A DNA stretch of 47,916 nt from WLNJ01 sp037131165. GTDB taxonomy: Bacteria; Actinomycetota; Thermoleophilia; Solirubrobacterales; Solirubrobacteraceae. Below are positions 24,708 to 30,636 of this stretch, piece by piece. The stretch covers positions 1-47,916 of the forward strand of contig JBAXRO010000007.1 of assembly GCA_037131165.1 (NCBI GenBank), written 5' to 3'. Every line of letters begins with the position of its first letter. The first letter of the stretch is position 1. Position numbers and translations under genes: made by a program. The notes beneath the pieces were generated by a model. It was given only the letters and a program-made list of their open reading frames with translations, was not told the origin of the DNA and made no database searches.

Positions 24708-25471
24708 CTGTCGCCGATCCTTCCGTGCAGTGCCCTGACTGCAAGGGCGCCGAAGACCGCGAGGATGCCGATCGCGGAGGCGTACCCGAGCAGGATCGTC
24801 TCGGTGTCGCCGGCTCCGATGATCGGGGACCTGATGCCGTTGGCTACGTAGGAAAGGGGGTTGTAGCGGGCGATCACGTCGACCGGCGAGGTCAGCAGGT
24901 CCTCGGGGAAGAAGGCCGACGAGAGGAAGAGGATCACGAAGATCAGCGGGAAGATCCCCTGGACGGTCGAGGCATTGCCCGCCCGCAGCGCGAGGGTGAT
25001 CCCGATCGCCGCAAACCCGGTGCCGGCGATCATCGAGATCGAATAGACGATCAGCAGGCCGCCGATCCCCTCCTCGATCCCGGACCCGAAGATCAGGTCG
25101 AGGCCGACGAACCAGGTGACCTGGATCGCGGCGATGCAGGACGCCGACAGCAACCGGCCGGCGACGATCGCTGCTCGCGGGATCGGGGCGGCGACCAGCC
25201 GGTCGAAGAAGCCCAGTTCGAGTTCCAATGCGACTGCGATGCCCGTCCCGACACCTCCGAGCAGGAGTGACTGGGAGATCGCCGCAGCGAGCTGGAAGTC
25301 GAAGAACGACGGAACTGGTGGGAATCCCGGCAGTTGCGTCGCCTGCGACAGGCCACCGGTATTGACAGCGAGGAGGAGCGAAGGGAAGGCGAGCATCGGC
25401 GCGAGGAACTGCGGCCGCCTGAGCGTCACGCGCAGTGCCCGGCCGGCGAGCGCGAAGGAGGCGGCTGTCAT
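24704..25471 (-). CDS. ABC-2 type transporter permease (first)
   Basis: A 255-residue membrane subunit paired with the preceding ATPase and following permease. It has six predicted helices, the coupling motif ALELELGFFDRLVAAPIPRA, the periplasmic-side FLSSAFFPEDLL, and ARYNPLSYVANGIRSPI, the conserved ABC-2 element before the last helix. The two permeases are similar in layout but clearly diverged, so a heterodimeric pore is expected. Start ATG at 25471 overlaps the ATPase stop. The substrate is unknown; related DrrAB systems export drugs or lipids. Confidence 0.88.
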   Translation of the reverse strand: MTAASFALAGRALRVTLRRPQFLAPMLAFPSLLLAVNTGGLSQATQLPGFPPVPSFFDFQLAAAISQSLLLGGVGTGIAVALELELGFFDRLVAAPIPRAAIVAGRLLSASCIAAIQVTWFVGLDLIFGSGIEEGIGGLLIVYSISMIAGTGFAAIGITLALRAGNASTVQGIFPLIFVILFLSSAFFPEDLLTSPVDVIARYNPLSYVANGIRSPIIGAGDTETILLGYASAIGILAVFGALAVRALHGRIGDR

Positions 25472-26427
25472 TCCTGCGGGGAGTCGGACGCTCCCTCGAG
25501 CCTGTGTCCCGTCTTCTCCAGGAAGACATCATCCAGGGAGGGCCTGACCAGCTCGACTTCGTCGAGTGAGAGTCCGGCATCGTCGAGGACCCTGACTGCG
25601 TCCGCAACGCCGGTCGACGGGTCCTTGAGCCGGATCGAGACATCGTGGCGCCCGGTCGCCGGCATCGGGGTCCCGAGGTTCGCGAGCGCGGCCTCGGCAG
25701 CCGCGGCGGAGACGCCCTCGGACAGCGCGATCTCGATGTGGCTCGCACCGACTTCGCTCTTGAGCCCGTCCGGAGTGCCCTCCGCCACGATCCGCCCGTC
25801 GCAGATGATCCCGACCCGGTCCGCGAGCTGATCGGCCTCCTCGAGGTACTGGGTGGTCAGGAAGACGGTCGTGCCCTCGTCGCGCAACCTGCTGACCTCG
25901 CGCCAGAGCGCGAACCGCGAAGTCGGGTCGAGGCCGGTCGTCGGCTCGTCGAGGAACAGGACGGAAGGACTGTGGACGAGTGCCAAGGCGAGGTCGAGAC
26001 GGCGCTTCATGCCGCCGGAGTAGCCCCCGACCCGCCTGTCGGCCGCGTCGGTCAGGCCGACCCGCTCGATCAGCTCAACGCACTTGTTTGCCGCGTCCTG
26101 CCCCCTCATGCCCTGGAGGGTGGCCTGCAGAGCCATCAGTTCGTTGCCGGTCATCAGCGGATCGAGCGCGGCCTCCTGCAGGGCCACGCCGATCCGACTG
26201 CGGACTGCGCCTGGGTTGCTCGCCACGTCGTGGCCTGCCACGGTGGCACTGCCCCCGGTGGGCTTGAGCAGGGTGACGAGCATCCTCACGGTTGTCGTCT
26301 TGCCTGCTCCGTTAGGCCCGAGGAATCCGTAGATCTCGCCCTCGGGGATATCGAGGTCGATGCCGTCCACGGCCTTGATCCCGCCCTTGAAGGCACGTTC
26401 GAGGCCATGCGCTGAGATTGCCGCCAT
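25468..26427 (-). CDS. ABC transporter ATP-binding protein, DrrA-like
   Basis: A 319-residue ATPase driving the two ABC-2 permeases downstream. Walker A is FLGPNGAGKTTTVRMLV near residue 38. The Q-loop is VALQEAALDPLM, the signature GGYSGGMKRRLDLALALVHS, and Walker B SVLFLDEPTTGLDP. The H-loop-like switch is VFLTTQYLEEADQLADRVG. The ~100-residue C-terminal extension after the ATPase core is typical of the DrrA/DUF4162 type and is thought to contact the permease. ATG at 26427; a TAGTAT -10 ends 9 nt upstream, implying a leaderless operon mRNA. Divergent from the secreted protein gene at 26532. Confidence 0.93.
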   Translation of the reverse strand: MAAISAHGLERAFKGGIKAVDGIDLDIPEGEIYGFLGPNGAGKTTTVRMLVTLLKPTGGSATVAGHDVASNPGAVRSRIGVALQEAALDPLMTGNELMALQATLQGMRGQDAANKCVELIERVGLTDAADRRVGGYSGGMKRRLDLALALVHSPSVLFLDEPTTGLDPTSRFALWREVSRLRDEGTTVFLTTQYLEEADQLADRVGIICDGRIVAEGTPDGLKSEVGASHIEIALSEGVSAAAAEAALANLGTPMPATGRHDVSIRLKDPSTGVADAVRVLDDAGLSLDEVELVRPSLDDVFLEKTGHRLEGASDSPQE

Positions 26428-26442
26428 TGCCCGCCGATACTA
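26428..26442 (-). promoter_or_regulatory. -10 element of the ABC exporter operon
   Basis: On the minus strand TAGTAT (26442 to 26437) is followed by 9 nt and the ATG. The same stretch contains TACTAT on the plus strand (26438-26443), which could serve the divergent gene with an ~80-nt leader. Confidence 0.4.
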
Positions 26443-26531
26443 TGGATTGCGGGACTCGTCGGGTATCTCCTCGACGCAAGCGGACCGGCAACCGGCGAAA
26501 AGCGGCCCGAGTTCTGCTTCCATGGAGGGGT

Positions 26532-27416
26532 ATGCGGAATCGAAATACGCGCGCCGTCACGCGGCTCGCTGCAACGCCCGTAGTCCTGGCAGGACTGCTC
26601 TTCGCGGTCCCGGCCACAGCCAAGGCCCCGGTCATCGAGATCGGCGGACCGGGTGGACTGCCGGCCCCCAGCTGTGACGGAACTCCGGCCAACGATCGCG
26701 GCAAGCCCAAGGGCTTGGGCCGTTGCAGCGTTCTCACGCGGACGACCGTCTACCCGGTCAAGGACGGCGCCGCTCTCAACCCCACGACCGTTCCGAAGGA
26801 TTCGAAGCTCGTGGCCATCACCCTCAGGCTCGGGGTGCTCAAGGACAGCAAGCGTTGCATTCGCTACAAGCGGGTGAAGGGTAAGCGAGTCTGCGCCGAG
26901 TACGACGTCTTCAACGAGAAGAGCTATTTCGACAAGACATTCGGCAGTGGCTCCAAGGTCAGGATCGCCATTCTTCGCGATGTCAAGAAGCCCAAGGGCA
27001 GCAAGGCGATCATCCTCAAGAAGACCGTGTTCCTCGGCCCCGAGATTCGACTCGAGAAGTGGTTCGGGCGGACGGTCTCGCTGCCATTGAACAGCCCGAT
27101 CACCGTCGCCAAGGGTGACGTTGTCGGGCTGAGCATCCCCACTTACGCGCCGATCCTCCCGATCCAGGCGACCGACAACGGTGACCGCTGGCGCGCCAGC
27201 AGGCCCCCGTCCGGCTTCAAGCCCGTCGATCCGGCAACCGGCAAGGTCGTCACGATCGATCCGGCCACGAAGAAGCGCCCTGATCCCTGTGCCGCCAAGT
27301 GGGGCGTGATCTTCGTCCAGTCGGCGATCACGACCAGCGGGCCGACGACGGACTTCCGGTGCCGCTACCCCGGCACACCGACGTTCCAGTTCACGCTGAT
27401 CCCGATTCCTACCTGA
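26532..27416 (+). CDS. secreted Lys-rich protein of unknown function
   Basis: A 294-residue exported protein. Residues 1-33 are a Sec signal (basic start, TPVVLAGLLFAVPA, then TAKA before Pro). The mature part is rich in Lys, Arg, Pro and Val with a few cysteines (CDG, RCSV, RCIRYK, VCAEYD, DPCAAKW, RCRYPG) that could form disulphides. It looks beta-rich, without helices, membrane anchor or known catalytic motif. The mid-protein IRLEKWFGRTVSLPLNSPITVAKGDVVGLSIP resembles a jelly-roll-like strand pattern but I cannot name a family. ATG at 26532 has GGAGGGG only 1 nt upstream, too close for a normal ribosome-binding site. The open frame continues upstream to 26418, but the signal peptide supports 26532. 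Ends in a shared terminator with the convergent lipoprotein gene. Confidence 0.65.
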   Translation: MRNRNTRAVTRLAATPVVLAGLLFAVPATAKAPVIEIGGPGGLPAPSCDGTPANDRGKPKGLGRCSVLTRTTVYPVKDGAALNPTTVPKDSKLVAITLRLGVLKDSKRCIRYKRVKGKRVCAEYDVFNEKSYFDKTFGSGSKVRIAILRDVKKPKGSKAIILKKTVFLGPEIRLEKWFGRTVSLPLNSPITVAKGDVVGLSIPTYAPILPIQATDNGDRWRASRPPSGFKPVDPATGKVVTIDPATKKRPDPCAAKWGVIFVQSAITTSGPTTDFRCRYPGTPTFQFTLIPIPT

Positions 27417-27417
27417 T

Positions 27418-27457
27418 CGAAGTCGGGTCCGATGTGCGGACCCGCGATCGACTTTCG
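27418..27457. terminator. bidirectional terminator hairpin between convergent genes
   Basis: Inner stem GGGTCCG (27425-27431) with CGGACCC (27437-27443), loop ATGTG. Outer arms CGAAGTC (27418-27424) and GACTTTCG (27450-27457) pair with one bulge. It lies between the stops of the secreted protein (27416) and the Gly-rich lipoprotein (27461). Confidence 0.6.
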
Positions 27458-27460
27458 GAA

Positions 27461-27847
27461 TCAGCCCGGTGCTGCGCCGCCCGGGTCGGGTGTGCCGCCG
27501 CCGGTGCCGCCGCCGTCAGTTCCCCCGCCGCCGCCGGTGCCTGAACCGCTGTCGGTACCCGAGCCGCCACCGCCACCCTGATCAGCACCTCCGGACCCGT
27601 CAGGAGTCGAGCCACCGCCCGAGTTGTCGGTGGTCGAAGTCGTCGTCGAAGTGGATGCGGAGCTCGTCCCTGGGTTGACGGCGCTGCCTGTGCCCCCTCC
27701 GGGAACTGTCAGCCGGGGGGCAGTCGTCGAGGAGTCGGCGTTGTCACTGCTGCCGCATGAGGCCAGCCCGAGCGCGGCGATCACTCCTGCCGCACCGGCT
27801 AGCGCGATCAGCGATGCGCGTCGGCCGGTGGAGCGGTCAGGGGCCAT
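27461..27847 (-). CDS. Gly/Ser/Thr-rich low-complexity lipoprotein
   Basis: A 128-residue exported lipoprotein candidate. Basic N-terminus, hydrophobic stretch (SLIALAGAAGVIAALG) and lipobox LASC with the lipidated Cys31. The rest is low complexity: a Ser/Thr-rich middle (SASTSTTTSTTDNSG), then Gly-Asp-Thr-Ser repeats such as GGGGGTDGGGTGGGTP. This is likely a disordered, possibly O-glycosylated surface tail, and no catalytic domain is present. Its ATG shares one base with the stop of the zinc-ribbon gene upstream (TGATG), so the two are coupled. The repetitive GC-only DNA is also a place where slippage could change length. Confidence 0.7.
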   Translation of the reverse strand: MAPDRSTGRRASLIALAGAAGVIAALGLASCGSSDNADSSTTAPRLTVPGGGTGSAVNPGTSSASTSTTTSTTDNSGGGSTPDGSGGADQGGGGGSGTDSGSGTGGGGGTDGGGTGGGTPDPGGAAPG

Positions 27848-28110
27848 CAGTCAGCCGGGCCCATCCGGCGATCGCAGGTCGGGCATACGTTCAGGTCTCG
27901 CTGGGTCATCTGGCCGCAGCGATCGCAGAGCCTCAGGTTCGCGATCGTCCAGGGCAGCTTGGACTCGCTCGGTGCGAGCGGGAGGACGACGCCGACGGGG
28001 GTGAGTTCCTCGCCGGTGTCCTCGTCGTGGTAGGTGCGACCGGGCTCGGCGTCGATCAGGACATCCTCGCCGGTCGACGGGTTGCGGAATCTGTAGCGCT
28101 GTGAAGTCAT
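27847..28110 (-). CDS. small zinc-ribbon protein, unknown function
   Basis: An 87-residue cytoplasmic protein. The N-terminal half is YRFRNPSTGEDVLIDAEPGR, then YHDEDTGEELTPVG (acidic, beta-like). The C-terminus has LCDRCGQMTQRDLNVCPTCDRRMG, two CxxC knuckles 13 residues apart that would bind one zinc. Such ribbons occur in regulators and RNA-binding proteins, but no family was recognised. ATG at 28110 is chosen because it directly follows GGAGG and a TAGCCT -10 lies 8 nt upstream. An upstream in-frame ATG at 28185 would add a Pro/Arg-rich tail across the promoter. First gene of a two-gene unit with the Gly-rich lipoprotein. Confidence 0.68.
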   Translation of the reverse strand: MTSQRYRFRNPSTGEDVLIDAEPGRTYHDEDTGEELTPVGVVLPLAPSESKLPWTIANLRLCDRCGQMTQRDLNVCPTCDRRMGPAD

Positions 28111-28127
28111 CCTCCGGAAGGCTACCA
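28111..28127 (-). promoter_or_regulatory. extended -10 of the zinc-ribbon/lipoprotein unit
   Basis: Minus-strand TGGTAGCCT (28127 to 28119) fits TGNTANNNT. Eight nt (TCCGGAGG) separate it from the ATG, so the Shine-Dalgarno-like GGAGG would lie at or before the transcription start. Confidence 0.4.
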
Positions 28128-28207
28128 GCGTGGGAGGGCGGTTCGGTGCCCAGGCGGGGTGTGGGTCCGATCGCGCCCGCTGCACGCCCTCAGTCCGTCG
28201 GAACGGT

Positions 28208-28221
28208 TACAGTTCCGCTCG
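28208..28221 (+). promoter_or_regulatory. -10 element of the cytochrome c-cupredoxin gene
   Basis: TACAGT (28208-28213), 8 nt, then ATG at 28222. No Shine-Dalgarno; leaderless mRNA predicted. Confidence 0.4.
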
Positions 28222-28950
28222 ATGATGAACGGCAAAGCCACAGCGAAGGCCCTCTCAGTGTCGCTTGCGGCAGTGGCGGTGGGCGTTGCGGCCAGCGGGT
28301 GCGGAGCAACCGTCTCCGGCGGCGATGCGAACCTCGCCAACGGCAAGCGCCTGTTCGTCTCGCAGTGCGGCTCCTGCCACATCCTCGGCAGGGCAGGCTC
28401 GAAGGGCGTGACCGGCCCGAACCTCGATGCCGCCTACAGGCAGGCGCTGAGGGACGGTTTCCCGCGGTCCACTTACGCGGGCGTCACACACAGGCAGATC
28501 CTCTACCCGAACACGATGGGCGTCATGCCGGCGAACCTCGTTACCGGTCAGGATGCGCGTGACGTGGCCGCCTACGTGGCATATGCGGCCGACAGGCCCG
28601 GCAAGGACACGGGCGTGCTCGACGCGATCGTCCCCGGCCTCAACCAGGTCGTCGCGGTCGCCAAGGGCGGCAAGCTCGACATCGAGTCCGATCCCAACGG
28701 CCAGCTCAAGTACCTCGCCTCCTCGGCGACCGCGACTCCCGGTGCGCTCGAGCTGATCTCGAAGAATGCATCCGCAGTGCCGCACAACATCGCCCTCAAG
28801 GGCCAAGGAATCGACGTCAAGGGCGAGGTCGGCCAAGACGGCCATATCTCGAAGATCAACGTGACCGTCAAGAAGGGCGAGTACACGTTCTACTGCTCGG
28901 TGCCGGGCCATGAACAGGCCGGCATGAAGGGCCCCCTCACCGTCAAGTAG
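28222..28950 (+). CDS. lipoprotein fusing cytochrome c to a type I copper (cupredoxin) domain
   Basis: A 242-residue extracytoplasmic electron carrier. Residues 1-27 are a signal with a relaxed lipobox ending ASGC (Cys27). Residues ~37-125 form a class I cytochrome c: CGSCH heme motif at 49-53 and the distal Met in GVMPANL, followed by the closing helix DVAAYVAYAA. Residues ~155-242 are a plastocyanin-like domain with Cu ligands His in VPHNIAL and Cys, His and Met in YCSVPGHEQAGMKG. It would pass electrons via heme and copper outside the membrane, plausibly to the aa3 oxidases encoded in the next 10 kb. The two oxidase subunit II proteins lack a fused cytochrome c. ATG at 28225 is an equally possible start, one residue shorter. 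Ends before a strong hairpin. Confidence 0.85.
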   Translation: MMNGKATAKALSVSLAAVAVGVAASGCGATVSGGDANLANGKRLFVSQCGSCHILGRAGSKGVTGPNLDAAYRQALRDGFPRSTYAGVTHRQILYPNTMGVMPANLVTGQDARDVAAYVAYAADRPGKDTGVLDAIVPGLNQVVAVAKGGKLDIESDPNGQLKYLASSATATPGALELISKNASAVPHNIALKGQGIDVKGEVGQDGHISKINVTVKKGEYTFYCSVPGHEQAGMKGPLTVK

Positions 28951-28960
28951 CCTCTCGGTC

Positions 28961-28985
28961 CTTCCGGGCCAGAGGGCCCGGGAAG
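28961..28985. terminator. hairpin between convergent cytochrome c-cupredoxin and ctaG genes
   Basis: CTTCCGGGCC, loop AGAG, GGCCCGGGAAG: a 10-bp stem with one bulged G. Located between stops at 28950 (+) and 29005 (-), so it can serve both directions. Confidence 0.65.
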
Positions 28986-29004
28986 TCCGGTGTTGTCGGA
29001 GCGC

Positions 29005-29832
29005 TCAGGTTCGGTCTTGGCCAGCTTGCATGGCGGCAGTGCGCGCAGCGTCCTTGCGCTCTCCATCGGCCGCCGCGGCCACGAAGAAGACGCCGAGGAT
29101 GGTCATCATCATCACCACGTCGGTGATCATCATCAGACCGGCGCCCATCTGCTGGTCGGCTAGCGCTGTCATGCCGAACCGGGGGGCTGTCTCGCCGTAG
29201 AGGTCCGAGTAGAAGGGCCTTCTCGAGATCAGAAAGACCATTCCCATGAATACGCTTCCCATGCGCGCAGCGAGCAGGTAGCCGATCTTCCAGAGACCGC
29301 CGGGCATAGGGCGCTTGGAGGGCTCCAGTGCAGGCCACCAGAGGAGCAGGTTCGCCACCAGGAACGACTGGTGCTGAAGGGCGTGGATGGCCGGTTCGCT
29401 CGTGGCGAGGGCGAACAGGGGCCCGATGTGCCACGCGTAAAGTACGAAGATGGAGAGCGGGAGCGCCACCAGCGGTCGAGTGAGGAATGACCCGATCGAG
29501 CGCAGGGTGCCGTTGCGCGCGACGAGAACGAGGATCTCCCGCGGCGGCATGAACAGGTAGACGGGCGTGCGGATCCCTGCCAGCAGGAACGGGGCCGCAA
29601 TGTCCGCGATCAGGAGGTGCTCCGCCATGTGCGCCCAGAAGAGCTCCTCCGAGTAGGCCGCAGGCGGCCCGAGGAGCCCGATCGCCAGCAACGACACACC
29701 CGTCCACCAGAACGCCTGCTGGAGGCGAGGGACCCTGTATCCGCGCCTGCGCAGGCGAATGATCGCACGCTGGTAGAGGCCGGCCGTAAGGCCCAGCAGC
29801 AGGATCAGGATGGGGTTCAGTTCGACGCGCAC
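29005..29832 (-). CDS. ctaG: CtaG-like cytochrome c oxidase assembly protein
   Basis: A polytopic membrane protein of 275 residues of the Bacillus-type CtaG (caa3 oxidase assembly) family, involved in maturing copper sites of aa3/caa3 oxidases. About seven hydrophobic helices. Conserved features are FWAHMAEHLLIADIAAPFLLAG (His-rich helix), HALQHQSFLVANLLLWWP, and DQQMGAGLMMITDVVMM near the C-terminus (the conserved D-Q-x-x-G-G-x-x-M-W-like helix). It is the last gene of the A2-type oxidase set, separated by 43 bp from the 36-residue ORF. This CtaG type is distinct from the Cox11-type proteobacterial CtaG. Confidence 0.85.
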   Translation of the reverse strand: MRVELNPILILLLGLTAGLYQRAIIRLRRRGYRVPRLQQAFWWTGVSLLAIGLLGPPAAYSEELFWAHMAEHLLIADIAAPFLLAGIRTPVYLFMPPREILVLVARNGTLRSIGSFLTRPLVALPLSIFVLYAWHIGPLFALATSEPAIHALQHQSFLVANLLLWWPALEPSKRPMPGGLWKIGYLLAARMGSVFMGMVFLISRRPFYSDLYGETAPRFGMTALADQQMGAGLMMITDVVMMMTILGVFFVAAAADGERKDAARTAAMQAGQDRT

Positions 29833-29875
29833 CGGGAATGACCTTAGGCGCCCGTGAGAGCGCCAGCGCGACCGT

Positions 29876-29986
29876 TCAGGCGATCGCCCGGATCCCGGCA
29901 GCCGCTCCGATGACAGCCAGCGCCACGACGATCACGCCGATCAGGAAGCGGAAGGCGTCCCGCTCTGAGCGCAGCGGGTTGATCAC
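29876..29986 (-). CDS. 36-residue single-helix membrane protein
   Basis: Small open frame VINPLRSERDAFRFLI followed by a hydrophobic helix (GVIVVALAVIGAAAGI) and RAIA. The charged head is followed by one transmembrane helix, so a type I/II mini-protein. GTG at 29986 is the only start before an upstream in-frame stop, 7 nt after the ctaE stop. Together with the absence of an antisense gene, this suggests it belongs to the oxidase operon. By position it could be a small accessory subunit of the oxidase, as tiny subunits occur in ba3 and caa3 enzymes; that is inference. Confidence 0.6.
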   Translation of the reverse strand: MINPLRSERDAFRFLIGVIVVALAVIGAAAGIRAIA

Positions 29987-29993
29987 CGGACCG

Positions 29994-30626
29994 CTAGATC
30001 AAGTAGAGGGAGACGTACACGATGATCCACATCACGTCGACGAAGTGCCAGTAGATGCCGGGCACTTCGATCCCGCGATGCTCCTCTGGGGTGAAGTGCC
30101 CCTTGAAGACCCGGATCGTTGCGAAGGTGAGCAGAGTCAGGCCGACGAAGACGTGTGCTCCGTGGAGGCCGGTGAGGCCGTAGAAGGCGGACGCCTGAGC
30201 GCTGTCGTAGGGGGCGTAGCCGAGGTGCCAGTACTCGTTGATCTGGACGGCGAGGAATGTGCTTCCCAGCAGGAGGGTGGCGATCATTCCGAGCTTCATG
30301 GCGTTGCGGTTGCCGTGCTTGGCAGCTTCAAGCGCCCAGTGCATCGTCAGTGAGCTCGAGAGCAGCACCAGGGTGTTGAAGCCTGCGATCAGCTCAGGCA
30401 GTTCCTGGCCCGGTGCGGGCCAAGGGTTGCCGTTTACGACCCGGATGAAGAAGTAGGCGGTGAAGAAACCGCCGAAGACCATGATCTCGCTGATGATGAA
30501 CAGCAGCATGCCGAGCGTCTGGCGATCGACGGTCGAGCTGTTGTGAGCCTCGGGCGGCCCATGGTGATCGTGGTCATGGCCGTGGTCGGCCGGCTTGGAG
30601 AGAGCGGGGATCGATGCGGCTTCCAT
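29994..30626 (-). CDS. ctaE: cytochrome c oxidase subunit III
   Basis: Membrane subunit stabilising the oxidase core and oxygen supply. It has 210 residues. The N-terminus is a His-rich segment (DHGHDHDHHGPPEAH) before the five helices typical of the short, actinobacterial subunit III. Family motifs are LGMLLFIISEIMVFGGFFTA, ALEAAKHGNRNAM, FYGLTGLHGAHVFVGL with the conserved His, and VPGIYWHFVDVMWIIVY at the C-terminus. Start ATG at 30626 is 11 nt after the ctaD1 stop. An upstream in-frame ATG at 30674 lies inside ctaD1. The A1-type set further right has no subunit III gene, so this one may serve both or only the A2 enzyme. Confidence 0.93.
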   Translation of the reverse strand: MEAASIPALSKPADHGHDHDHHGPPEAHNSSTVDRQTLGMLLFIISEIMVFGGFFTAYFFIRVVNGNPWPAPGQELPELIAGFNTLVLLSSSLTMHWALEAAKHGNRNAMKLGMIATLLLGSTFLAVQINEYWHLGYAPYDSAQASAFYGLTGLHGAHVFVGLTLLTFATIRVFKGHFTPEEHRGIEVPGIYWHFVDVMWIIVYVSLYLI

Positions 30627-30636
30627 GGTTCTCTGC

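Noticed and set aside
23943..25748. 601-residue minus-strand frame read as one large permease
   Set aside because: Only the part from 24707 is the second ABC permease. The rest runs out of frame through the first permease.
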